A stretch of 64,000 nucleotides of DNA from Cinnamomum chago (lineage: Eukaryota; Streptophyta; Magnoliopsida; Laurales; Lauraceae). A model generated the notes under the pieces. That model did not search any database and was not told the DNA's origin. It worked only from the letters and a program-made list of their open reading frames with translations. Position 1 is the stretch's first letter, and every line of letters begins with the position of its first letter. The stretch spans positions 91,100,501-91,164,500 of the forward strand of contig CP142454.1 of the NCBI GenBank assembly GCA_038049695.1, given 5' to 3'. The position numbers were made by a program, and so were the translations under genes. Shown one piece after another: positions 35,667 to 48,718 of the stretch.

Positions 35667-38273
35667 AGAAGGTGGAACCGGATCCAGACCCGGAACCGAT
35701 TCCTTGTCTTCGGAACCAGAACACGAACAATATATGGGACGGGTCTAGATCAAGGTCCGGGTCTAGGTAAAGAATGATATTAAAAAAAAAACATATGGTT
35801 TTTAGGAGAGATTTTAGAAAATTGAGGTAATATGTTGGTTATCGGGTCCACGGGTTCGAACCAAGGTGGAACCGGACCCGGACCCATTTTCTTATTGGGG
35901 CATGATTAAGGACCCAGACCCGGTTTTAACGGGTCGGAACCTCCGCGTAATCGGAGAATCGAGGACCCACTTACATCCCTAGTCGTACGCCACATCAGCA
36001 GTGAGAGGTCATGGGTTTGAGACCTCGCATCACTGCTCCCTCCCTCCCTCATAAATATATCTATATATATTTTGGCCGAACTGGTATTCCGGCTCGCAAG
36101 CACTAAGTGCAAATAAATAAATAAATAACCCGAGCACGGTCCATCTATTAGTAACTTAACCCCATACCCAAAGCCCAATCGATGAGCTCAGTTACAAACA
36201 AAGAAAACACACTCCTTTTTAAGAGAAGAAATAAAAATGCTACTCTCTCACCTTCTGATTCTACTGCATCCTAAATTTTGTTCTCTCCTATATTGACCAT
36301 TTACTTCGCTTCAACGGTAAAATAAAATTACGATTTATTGTGTGTTTATTGTGATTTGATATTATTTCATCCAATTGTTATTAACACATGTCCATCCATC
36401 ATTTTGTGAACCAAGCCCCGACCCGTGACCCGCAATAAAGCGAAAGAAGGAAAAAAAGGCCAAAAAATCGGTTTTTGAAATTTCCGCTGTATCTATACGC
36501 GGTATACCTGCAGTTTCCAGATTTCCTCCTCTCAAAGAGGAGGAAAACCGGAAACTGCCAGTTTACCGCCGATTGTAGCAGCGGTAAAGCTTCAATTTCC
36601 GGTTTTCCTCCTCTCAGAGAGGAGGAAATCTGGAAAGTAACGAGTTCACCGCCGATTCCAGCAGCGGTAAAGCTGAGTGAGCGTCCAAATAAAGTCGCAA
36701 GGCCTTTCCATTTCCAACTAAAAAATAATAGAATGAAAGAAACGATAGTTGCTTTTTTCTCGCAGCGTATTTCCAGTGAACACCCATATGATATGAATAG
36801 GGAGAAAAAAATCACACAAGCTGACTTTGGCAATTGACACATGTTGAATTCAATTTCTAGTCTTTCTAATATATGTGCTTCCCCATAAATAAAAGGAGAA
36901 ATATATAAATGGTCATCAAATATCATCCCCATAATTAAAGAATAAAATCTTAGATATCACTCTATTAAAGCAATTTGCTCCTGTCTACAACTCCATCCTT
37001 AAATCTTTCATCACTTATAGTCCTCGATGGTCATCCGTGTGATTCACTTGATAATAAATTCTTAAAAATTCAATTCCATGCAAACAGAGTGGCCTTTAAG
37101 GGAGCACATCTGTGAAAGAAAATTTAAAAGCATTGAGTGTTATCACGAATCTAATCTAGAGCAATGACACAAAAGGTTTTGCAAACTTGTTATCAACATC
37201 TAAGCTTTATTTTTGTTCACATGCTTAGATTTGGAGACTCTCTGGACCTAACCAGAAAGCTGAACGACTGATGGAACTGGTCAAATCAAGCTCGATAACT
37301 ATTTAGGACCGTAGCAAAACAACACACGTTCGCTTCCACGCATAGAAAGGCAGTGATGTCTCGACTACTACGGGATCTCTGTACGGTTGTAAACGGAATG
37401 GTTTCGGATCGGAACGATAGTGGACTCGGACCCGTTTCTGAATAACGGTTCCGGTTGTGATTCCGGTTTTGTCTCGTAACTCGTTTAGTTGGTCCAGACC
37501 CATTTCTGAATAACGGTTCTGAATCCGGTTTTGACTCGTAACTTGTTTAGTTGGTTCCAGACCCGGCTCCAATAGGATAACCCGGATCCGGGTCTACCTA
37601 GAGGACTGGAATCCTGTTCCAAAATTGATTCTAATTTATCTTTATTCTTCATGTCTCCTAAAATAAACATATCATTCAACTCATAACAGTGCGTCAAGTC
37701 CACTACCGCTAATATTGTACGTAAAAATGTCCACAAAAAGGGAGTTAATTTTGAGGTATAATTTGCAATATCAAATGCTCATAAGCCGGGTCCACGCGTC
37801 GGAACCTATATGCACCCGGACCCGTTTATCAATCGGAACCTAAAATAGGTTCCGGACTCGGACCCGGACCCGTTTATGAAGCGGGACCTAAAAAAGGTTC
37901 CCGACCCGGTTTTTTATGGGTCGGAACTTCTGGGTAATCGGATACCCGTTTGGCCCGTACATGTTTGCGATTGTAGGCTCTTTTTTTTTTCTCCGATTGA
38001 AATGAAGGTTCTACTGGTATCACGTACATACTCGATCGTAGATTTTAGGATCTCTGTGTTTTTATTGTAACAATTATGCACCCTGTATAGAAGAGTCAAT
38101 AATTTCGTAGAACCAAAGATATATTTAGTTTGGAGATTTCTCGGGAAATTTACGTTGTGCATGGCCATGAGATACTCAAACACATACATCCTTGTCATGG
38201 GCTGCATTCTCACTTTGGGATCAGCAAAACCGATGTTCAATGTATGAGCTAAAAAACAAGTGAGATAAGAAAG
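35667..38273. repeat. Macrosatellite unit 14 (2607 bp), type A of the three-unit higher-order repeat
   Basis: First part matches unit 13. From about 37660 it carries the set shared with unit 17: ATAAACATATC, CTAAAAAAGGTTCCCG (37888), TTTTATGGGTCGG, CTCTGTGTTTTT and TTTACGTTGTGC. Private variant: GGTTGTAAACGG near 37385. Unit 17 lies ~7.83 kb downstream. Confidence 0.95.
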
Positions 38274-40886
38274 AGAAGGTGGAACCGGATCCAGACCCGG
38301 AACCGATTCCTTGTCCTCGGAACCAGAACACGAACAATATATGGGACGGGTCTATATCAAGGTCCGGGTCTAGGTAAAGAATGATATTAAAAAAAAAACA
38401 TATGGTTTTTAGGAGAGATTTTAGAAAATTGAGGTAATATGTTGGTTATCGGGTCCACGGGTCCGAACCAAGGTGGAACCGGACCCGGACCCATTTTCTT
38501 ATTGGGGCATGATTAAGGACCCAGACCCGGTTTTAACGGGACGGAACCTCCGCGTAATCGGAGAATCGAGGACCCACTTACATCCCTAGTCGTACGCCAC
38601 CTCAGCAGTGAGAGGTCATGGGTTTGAGACCTCGCATCACTGCTCCCTCCCTCCCTCATAAATATATCTATATATATTTTGGCCGAACGGGTATTCCGGC
38701 TCTCAAGCACTAAGTGCAAATAAATAAATAAATAACCCGAGCACGGTCCATCTATTAGTAACTTAACCCCATAACCAAAGCCCAATCCATGAGCTCAGTT
38801 ACAAACAAAGAAAACACACTCCTTTTTAAGAGAAGAAATAAAAATGCTACTCTCTCACCTTCTGATTCTACTGCATCCTAAATTTGGTTCTCTCCTATAT
38901 TGACCATTTACTTCCCTTCAACGGTAAAATAAAATTACGATTTATTGTGTGTTTATTGTGATTTGATATTATTTCATCCAATTGTTATTAACACATGTCC
39001 ATCCATCATTTTGTGAACCAAGCCCCGACCCGTGACCCACAATAAAGCAAAAGAAGGAAAAAAAGGCCAAAAAATCGGTTTTTGAAATTTCCGCTGTATC
39101 TATCCGCGGTATACCTGCAGTTTCCAGATCTCCTCCTCTCAAAGAGGAGGAAAACCGGAAACTGCCAGTTTACCGCCGATTGTAGCAGCGGTAAAGCTTC
39201 AATTTCCGGTTTTCCTCCTCTCAGAGAGGAGGAAATCTGGAAAGTAACGAGTTTACCGCCGATTCCAGCAGCGGTAAAGCTGAGTGAGCGTCCAAATAAA
39301 GTCGCAAGGCCTTTCCATTTCCAACTAAAAAATAATAGAATGAAAGAAACGATAGTTGCTTTTTTCTCGCAGCGTATTTCCAGTGAACACCCATATGATA
39401 TGAATAGGGAGAAAAATATCACACAAGCTGACTTTGGCAATTGACACATGTTGAATTCAATTTCTAGTCTTTCTAATATATGTGCTTCCCCATAAATAAA
39501 AGTAGAAATATATAAATGGTCATCAAATATCATCCCCATAATTAAAGAATAAAATCTTAGATATCACTCTATTAAAGCAATTTGCTCCTGTCTACAACTC
39601 CATCCTTAAATCTTTCATCACTCGTAGTCCTTGATGGTCATCCGTGTGATTCACTTGATAATAATTTCTTAAAAATTCAATTCCATGCAAACAGAGTGGC
39701 CTTTAAGGGAGCACATCTGTGAAAGAAAATTTAAAAGCATTGAGTGTTATCACGAATCTAATCTAGAGCAATGACACAAAAGGTTTTGCAAACTTGTTAT
39801 CAACATCTAAGCTTTATTTTTGTTGACATGCTTAGATTTGGAGACTCTCTGGACCTAACCAGAAAGCTGAACGACTGATGGAACTGGTCAAATCAAGCTC
39901 GATAACTATTTAGGACCGTAGCAAAACAACACACGTTCGCTTCCACGCATAGAAAGGCAGTGATGTCTCGACTACTACGGGATGTCTGTACGGTTGCAAA
40001 CGGAATGGTTTCGGATCGGAACGATAGTGGACTCGGACCCGTTTCTGAATAACGGTTCCGGTTGTGATTCCGGTTTTGTCTCGTTACTCGTTTAGTTGGT
40101 CCAGACCCATTTCTGAATAACGGTTCCGGTTCTGAATCCGGTTTTGACTCGTAACTTGTTTAGTTGGTTCCAGATCCGGCTCCAATAGGAAAACCCGGAT
40201 CCGGGTCTACCTAGAGGACTGGAATCCTGTTCCAAAATTGATTCTAATTTATCTTTATTCTTCATGTCTCCTAAAATAAGCATATCATTCAACTCATAAT
40301 AGTGCATCAAGTCCACTACCGCTAATATTGTACGTAAAAATGTCCACAAAAAGGGAGTTAATTTTGAGGTACAATTTGCAATATCAAATGCTCATAAGCC
40401 GGGTCCACGCGTCGGAACCTATATGCACCCGGACCCGTTTATCAATCGGAACCTAAAATAGGTTCCGGACCCGGACCCGGACCCGTTTATGAAGCGGGAC
40501 CTAAAATAGGTTCCCGACCCGGTTTTTTATGGGTCGGAACTTCTGGGTAATCGGATACCCGTTTGACCCGTACACGTTTGCGATTGTAGGCTCTCTTTTT
40601 TTTCTCCGATTGAAATGAAGGTTCTACTGGTATCACGTACATACTCGATCGTAGATTTTAGGATCTCTGGGTTTTTATTGTAACAATTATGCACCCTGTA
40701 TAGAAGAGTCAATAATTTCGTAGAACCAAAGATATATTTAGTTTGGAGATTTCTCGGGAAATTTAGGTTGTGCATGGCCATGAGATACTCAAACACATAC
40801 ATCCTTGTCATGGGCTGCATTCTCACTTTGGGATCAGCAAAACCGATGTTCAATGTATGAGCTAAAAAACAAGTGAGATAAGAAAG
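38274..40886. repeat. Macrosatellite unit 15 (2613 bp), type B
   Basis: Type-B variants: TTGTCCTCGG, GTCTATATCAAGG, CCATAACCAAAG, CTTCCCTTCAACGG, CCAGATCTCC, AAAGTAGAAAT, ATAATTTCTT, CAGATCCGG, AGGAAAACCC and AATAGTGCATC. All recur in unit 18 at an offset of 7832-7833 bp. Private variants: GGGACGGAACC near 38538, AAAAATATCACAC near 39412 and TCGTTACTCG near 40081. Confidence 0.95.
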
Positions 40887-43500
40887 AGAAGGTGGAACCG
40901 GATCCAGACCCGGAACCGATTCCTTGTCTTCGTAACCAGAACACGAACAATATATGGGACGGGTCTAGATCAAGGTCCGGGTCTAGGTAAAGAATGATAT
41001 TAAAAAAAAAACATATGGTTTTTAGGAGAGATTTTAGAAAATTGAGGTAATATGTTGGTTATCGGGTCCACGGGTCCGAACCAAGGTGGAACCGGACCCG
41101 GACCCATTTTCTTATTGGGGCATGATTAAGGACCCAGACCCGGTTTTAACGGGTCGGAACCTCCGCGTAATCGGAGAATCGAGGACCCACTTACATCCCT
41201 AGTCGTACGCCACCTCAGCAGTGAGAGGTCATGGGTTTGAGACCTCGCATCACTGCTCCCTCCCTCCCTCATAAATATATCTATATATATTTTGGCCGAA
41301 CGGGTATTCCGGCTCTCAAGCACTAAGTGCAAATAAATAAATAAATAACCCGAGAACGGTCCATCTATTAGTAACTTAACCCCATACCCAAAGCCCAATC
41401 CATGAGCTCAGTTACAAACAAAGAAAACACACTCCTTTTTAAGAGAAGAAATAAAAATGCTACTCTCTCACCTTCTGATTCTACTGCATCCTAAATTTTG
41501 TTCTCTCCTATATTGACCATTTACTTCGCTTCAACGGTAAAATAAAATTACGATTTATTGTGTGTTTATTGTGATTTGATATTATTTCATCCAATTGTTA
41601 TTAACACATGTCCATCCATCATTTTGTGAACCAAGCCCCGACCCGTGACCCGCAATAAAGTGAAAGAAGGAAAAAAAGGCCAAAAAATCGGTTTTTGAAA
41701 TTTCCGCTGTATCTATACGCGGTATACCTGCAGTTTCCAGATTTCCTCCTCTCAAAGAGGAGGAAAACCGGAAACTGCCAGTTTACCGCCGATTGTAGCA
41801 GCGGTAAAGCTTCAATTTCCGGTTTTCCTCCTCTCAGAGAGGAGGAAATCTGGAAAGTAACGAGTTCACCGCCGATTCCAGCAGCGGTAAAGCTGAGTGA
41901 GCGTCCAAATAAAGTCGCAAGGCCTTTCCATTTCCAACTAAAAAATAATAGAATGAAAGAAACGATAGTTGCTTTTTTCTCGCAGCGTATTTCCAGTGAA
42001 CACCCATATGATATGAATAGGGAGAAAAAAATCACACAAGCTGACTTTGGCAATTGACACATGTTGAATTCAATTTCTAGTCTTTCTAATATATGTGCTT
42101 CCCCATAAATAAAAGGAGAAATATATAAATGGTCATCAAATATCATCCCCATAATTAAAGAATAAAATCTTAGATATCACTCTATTAAAGCAATTTGCTC
42201 CTGTCTACAACTCCATCCTTAAATCTTTCATCACTTATAGTCCTCGATGGTCATCCGTGTGATTCACTTGATAATAAATTCTTAAAAATTCAATTCCATG
42301 CAAACAGAGTGGCCTTTAAGGGAGCACATCTGTGAAAGAAAATTTAAAAGCATTGAGTGTTATCACGAATCTAATCTAGAGCAATGACACAAAAGGTTTT
42401 GCAAACTTGTTATCAACATCTAAGCTTTATTTTTGTTGACATGCTTAGATTTGGAGACTCTCTGGACCTAACCAGAAAGCTGAACGACTGATGGAACTGG
42501 TCAAATCAAGCTCGATAACTATTTAGGACCGTAGCAAAACAACACACGTTCGCTTCCACGCATAGAAAGGCAGTGATGTCTCGACTAGTACGGGATGTCT
42601 GTACGGTTGCAAACGGAATGGTTTCGGATCGGAACGATAGTGGACTCGGACCCGTTTCTGAATAACGGTTCCGGTTGTGATTCCGGTTTTGTCTCGTAAC
42701 TCGTTTAGTTGGTCCAGACCCATTTCTGAATAACGGTTCCGGTTCTGAATCCGGTTTTGACTCGTAACTTGTTTAGTTGGTTCCAGACCCGGCTCCAATA
42801 GGATAACCCGGATCCGGGTCTACCTAGAGGACTGGAATCCTGTTCCAAAATTGATTCTAATTTATCTTTACTCTTCATGTCTCCTACAATAAGCATATCA
42901 TTCAACTCATAACAGTGCGTCAAGTCCACTACCGCTAATATTGTACGTAAAAATGTCCACAAAAAAGGGAGTTAATTTTGAGGTACAATTTGCAATATCA
43001 AATGCTCATAAGCCGGGTCCACGCGTCGGAACCTATATGCACCCGGACCCGTTTATCAATCGGAACCAAAAATAGGTTCCGGACCCGGACTCGGACCCGT
43101 TTATGAAGCGGGACCTAAAATAGGTTCCCGACCCGGTTTTTTACGGGTCGGAACTTCTGGGTAATCGGATACCCGTTTGGCCCCTACATGTTTGCGATTG
43201 TAGGCTCTTTTTTTTTTCTCCGATTGAAATGAAGGTTCTACTGGTATCACGTACATACTCGATCGTAGATTTTAGGATCTCTGGGTTTTTATTGTAACAA
43301 TTATGCACCCTGTATAGAAGAGTCAATAATTTCGTAGAACCAAAGATATATTTAGTTTGGAGATTTCTCGGGAAATTTAGGTTGTGCATGGCCATGAGAT
43401 ACTCAAACACATACATCCTTGTCATGGGCTGCATTCTCACTTTGGGATCAACAAAACCGATGTTCAATGTATGAGCTAAAAAACAAGTCGGATAAGAAAG
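40887..43500. repeat. Macrosatellite unit 16 (2614 bp), type C with a conversion-like middle
   Basis: Both ends are type C, shared with unit 19: CTTCGTAACC, CGAGAACGG, CGACTAGTACGG (42582), GGAACCAAAAATAGG and GGATCAACAAAACC. The middle, ~41640-42280, carries the type-A set instead (GACCCGCAATAAAGTG, CTATACGCGG, CTTATAGTCCTCG) as in unit 17. Private variants: TTTACTCTTC and CCTACAATAAGC near 42870-42890. Confidence 0.95.
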
Positions 43501-46106
43501 AGAAGGTGGAACCGGATCCAGACCCGGAACCGATTCCTTGTCCTCGGAACCAGAACACGAACAATATATGGGACGGGTCTAGATCAAGGTCCGGGTCTAG
43601 GTAAAGAATGATATTAAAAAAAAACATATGGTTTTTAGGAGAGATTTTAGAAAATTGAGGTAATATATTGGTTATCGGGTCCACGGGTCCGAACCAAGGT
43701 GGAACCGGACCCGGACCCATTTTCTTATTGGGGCATGATTAAGGACCCAGACCCGGTTTTAACGGGTCGGAACCTCCGCGTAATCGGAGAATCGAGGACC
43801 CACTTACATCCCTAGTCGTACGCCACCTCAGCAGTGAGAGGTCATGGGTTTGAGACCTCGCATCACTGCTCCCTCCCTCCCTCATAAATATATCTATATA
43901 TATTTTGGCCGAACGGGTATTCCGGCTCGCAAGCACTAAGTGCAAATAAATAAATAAATAACCCGAGCACGGTCCATCTATTAGTAACTTAACCCCATAC
44001 CCAAAGCCCAATCCATGAGCTCAGTTACAAACAAAGAAAACACACTCCTTTTTAAGAGAAGAAATAAAAATGCTACTCTCTCACCTTCTGATTCTACTGC
44101 ATCCTAAATTTTGTTCTCTCCTATATTGACCATTTACTTCGCTTCAACGGTAAAATAAAATTACGATTTATTGTGTGTTTATTGTGATTTGATATTATTT
44201 CATCCAATTGTTATTAACACATGTCCATCCATCATTTTGTGAACCAAGCCCCGACCCGTGACCCGCAATAAAGTGAAAGAAGGAAAAAAAGGCCAAAAAA
44301 TCGGTTTTTGAAATTTCCGCTGTATCTATACGCGGTATACCTGCAGTTTCCAGATTTCCTCCTCTCAAAGAGGAGGAAAACCGGAAACTGCCAGTTTACC
44401 GCCGATTGTAGCAGCGGTAAAGCTTCAATTTCCGGTTTTCCTCCTCTCAGAGAGGAGGAAATCTGGAAAGTAACGAGTTCACCGCCGATTCCAGCAGCGG
44501 TAAAGCTGAGTGAGCGTCCAAATAAAGTCGCAAGGCCTTTCCATTTCCAACTAAAAAATAATAGAATGAAAGAAACGATAGTTGCTTTTTTCTCGCAGCG
44601 TATTTCCAGTGAACACCCATATGATATGAATAGGGAGAAAAAAATCACACAAGCTGACTTTGGCAATTGACACATGTTGAATTCAATTTCTAGTCTTTCT
44701 AATATATGTGCTTCCCCATAAATAAAAGGAGAAATATATAAATGGTCATCAAATATCATCCCCATAATTAAAGAATAAAATCTTAGATATCACTCTATTA
44801 AAGCAATTTGCTCCTGTCTACAACTCCATCCTTAAATCTTTCATCACTTATAGTCCTCGATGGTCATCCGTGTGATTCACTTGATAATAAATTCTTAAAA
44901 ATTCAATTCCATGCAAACAGAGTGGCCTTTAAGGGAGCACATCTGTGAAAGAAAATTTAAAAGCATTGAGTGTTATCACGAATCTAATCTAGAGCAATGA
45001 CACAAAAGGTTTTGCAAACTTGTTATCAACATCTAAGCTTTATTTTTGTTCACATGCTTAGATTTGGAGACTCTCTGGACCTAACCAGAAAGCTGAACGA
45101 CTGATGGAACTGGTCAAATCAAGCTCGATAACTATTTAGGACCGTAGCAAAACAACACACGTTCGCTTCCACGCATAGAAAGGCAGTGATGTCTCGACTA
45201 CTACGGGATCTCTGTACGGTTGCAAACGGAATGGTTTCGGATCGGAACGATAGTGGACTCGGACCCGTTTCTGAATAACGGTTCCGGTTGTGATTCCGGT
45301 TTTGTCTCGTAACTCGTTTAGTTGGTCCAGACCCATTTCTGAATAACGGTTCTGAATCCGGTTTTGACTCGTAACTTGTTTAGTTGGTTCCAGACCCGGC
45401 TCCAATAGGATAACCCGGATCCGGGTCTACCTAGAGGACTGGAATCCTGTTCCAAAATTGATTCTAATTTATCTTTATTCTTCATGTCTCCTAAAATAAA
45501 CATATCATTCAACTCATAACAGTGCGTCAAGTCCACTACCGCTAATATTGTACGTAAAAATGTCCACAAAAAGGGAGTTAATTTTGAGGTATAATTTGCA
45601 ATATCAAATGCTCATAAGCCGGGTCCACGCGTCGGAACCTATATGCACCCGGACCCGTTTATCAATCGGAACCTAAAATAGGTTCCGGACTCGGACCCGG
45701 ACCCGTTTATGAAGCGGGACCTAAAAAAGGTTCCCGACCCGGTTTTTTATGGGTCGGAACTTCTGGGTAATCGGATACCCGTTTGGCCCGTACATGTTTG
45801 CGATTGTAGGCTCTTTTTTTTTTCTCCGATTGAAATGAAGGTTCTACTGGTATCACGTACATACTCGATCGTAGATTTTAGGATCTCTGTGTTTTTATTG
45901 TAACAATTATGCACCCTGTATAGAAGAGTCAATAATTTCGTAGAACCAAAGATATATTTAGTTTGGAGATTTCTCGGGAAATTTACGTTGTGCATGGCCA
46001 TGAGATACTCAAACACATACATCCTTGTCATGGGCTGCATTCTCACTTTGGGATCAGCAAAACCGATGTTCAATGTATGAGCTAAAAAACAAGTGAGATA
46101 AGAAAG
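43501..46106. repeat. Macrosatellite unit 17 (2606 bp), type A copy
   Basis: Second occurrence of type A: ATAAACATATC, CTAAAAAAGGTTCCCG (45721), CTCTGTGTTTTT and TTTACGTTGTGC match unit 14. Its first part carries TAATATATTGG (43661), shared with unit 20, and a shorter A run near 43616. Confidence 0.95.
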
Positions 46107-48718
46107 AGAAGGTGGAACCGGATCCAGACCCGGAACCGATTCCTTGTCCTCGGAACCAGAACACGAACAATATATGGGACGGGTCTATATCAAGGTCCGG
46201 GTCTAGGTAAAGAATGATATTAAAAAAAAACATATGGTTTTTAGGAGAGATTTTAGAAAATTGAGGTAATATGTTGGTTATCGGGTCCACGGGTCCGAAC
46301 CAAGGTAGAACCGGACCCGGACCCATTTTCTTATTGGGGCATGATTAAGGACCCAGACCCGGTTTTAACGGGTCGGAACCTCCGCGTAATCGGAGAATCG
46401 AGGACCCACTTACATCCCTAGTCGTACGCCACCTCAGCAGTGAGAGGTCATGGGTTTGAGACCTCGCATCACTGCTCCCTCCCTCCCTCATAAATATATC
46501 TATATATATTTTGGCCGAACGGGTATTCCGGCTCTCAAGCACTAAGTGCAAATAAATAAATAAATAACCCGAGCACGGTCCATCTATTAGTAACTTAACC
46601 CCATAACCAAAGCCCAATCCATGAGCTCAGTTACAAACAAAGAAAACACACTCCTTTTTAAGAGAAGAAATAAAAATGCTACTCTCTCACCTTCTGATTC
46701 TACTGCATCCTAAATTTGGTTCTCTCCTATATTGACCATTTACTTCCCTTCAACGGTAAAATAAAATTACGATTTATTGTGTGTTTATTGTGATTTGATA
46801 TTATTTCATCCAATTGTTATTAACACATGTCCATCCATCATTTTGTGAACCAAGCCCCGACCCGTGACCCACAATAAAGCAAAAGAAGGAAAAAAAGGCC
46901 AAAAAATCGGTTTTTGAAATTTCCGCTGTATCTATCCGCGGTATACCTGCAGTTTCCAGATCTCCTCCTCTCAAAGAGGAGGAAAACCGGAAACTGCCAG
47001 TTTACCGCCGATTGTAGCAGCGGTAAAGCTTCAATTTCCGGTTTTCCTCCTCTCAGAGAGGAGGAAATCTGGAAAGTAACGAGTTTACCGCCGATTCCAG
47101 CAGCGGTAAAGCTGAGTGAGCGTCCAAATAAAGTCGCAAGGCCTTTCCATTTCCAACTAAAAAATAATAGAATGAAAGAAACGATAGTTGCTTTTTTCTC
47201 GCAGCGTATTTCCAGTGAACACCCATATGATATGAATAGGGAGAAAAAAATCACACAAGCTGACTTTGGCAATTGACACATGTTGAATTCAATTTCTAGT
47301 CTTTCTAATATATGTGCTTCCCCATAAATAAAAGTAGAAATATATAAATGGTCATCAAATATCATCCCCATAATTAAAGAATAAAATCTTAGATATCACT
47401 CTATTAAAGCAATTTGCTCCTGTCTACAACTCCATCCTTAAATCTTTCATCACTCGTAGTCCTTGATGGTCATCCGTGTGATTCACTTGATAATAATTTC
47501 TTAAAAATTCAATTCCATGCAAACAGAGTGGCCTTTAAGGGAGCACATCTGTGAAAGAAAATTTAAAAGCATTGAGTGTTATCACGAATCTAATCTAGAG
47601 CAATGACACAAAAGGTTTTGCAAACTTGTTATCAACATCTAAGCTTTATTTTTGTTGACATGCTTAGATTTGGAGACTCTCTGGACCTAACCAGAAAGCT
47701 GAACGACTGATGGAACTGGTCAAATCAAGCTCGATAACTATTTAGGACCGTAGCAAAACAACACACGTTCGCTTCCACGCATAGAAAGGCAGTGATGTCT
47801 CGACTACTACGGGATGTCTGTACGGTTGCAAACGGAATGGTTTCGGATCGGAACGATAGTGGACTCGGACCCGTTTCTGAATAACGGTTCCGGTTGTGAT
47901 TCCGGTTTTGTCTCGTAACTCGTTTAGTTGGTCCAGACCCATTTCTGAATAACGGTTCCGGTTCTGAATCCGGTTTTGACTCGTAACTTGTTTAGTTGGT
48001 TCCAGATCCGGCTCCAATAGGAAAACCCGGATCCGGGTCTACCTAGAGGACTGGAATCCTGTTCCAAAATTGATTCTAATTTATCTTTATTCTTCATGTC
48101 TCCTAAAATAAGCATATCATTCAACTCATAATAGTGCATCAAGTCCACTACCGCTAATATTGTACGTAAAAATGTCCACAAAAAGGGAGTTAATTTTGAG
48201 GTACAATTTGCAATATCAAATGCTCATAAGCCGGGTCCACGCGTCGGAACCTATATGCACCCGGACCCGTTTATCAATCGGAACCTAAAATAGGTTCCGG
48301 ACCCGGACCCGGACCCGTTTATGAAGCGGGACCTAAAATAGGTTCCCGACCCGATTTTTTATGGGTCGGAACTTCTGGGTAATCGGATACCCGTTTGACC
48401 CGTACATGTTTGCGATTGTAGGCTCTCTTTTTTTTCTCCGATTGAAATGAAGGTTCTACTGGTATCACGTACATACTCGATCGTAGATTTTAGGATCTCT
48501 GGGTTTTTATTGTAACAATTATGCACCCTGTATAGAAGAGTCAATAATTTCGTAGAACCAAAGATATATTTAGTTTGGAGATTTCTCGGGAAATTTAGGT
48601 TGTGCATGGCCATGAGATACTCAAACACATACATCCTTGTCATGGGCTGCATTCTCACTTTGGGATCAGCAAAACCGATGTTCAATGTATGAGCTAAAAA
48701 ACAAGTGCGATAAGAAAG
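46107..48718. repeat. Macrosatellite unit 18 (2612 bp), type B copy
   Basis: Repeats the full type-B variant set of unit 15 (for example CCAGATCTCC at ~46956, against ~39124). Private differences: CAAGGTAGAACC near 46301 and CCCGATTTTTT near 48351. Confidence 0.95.
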
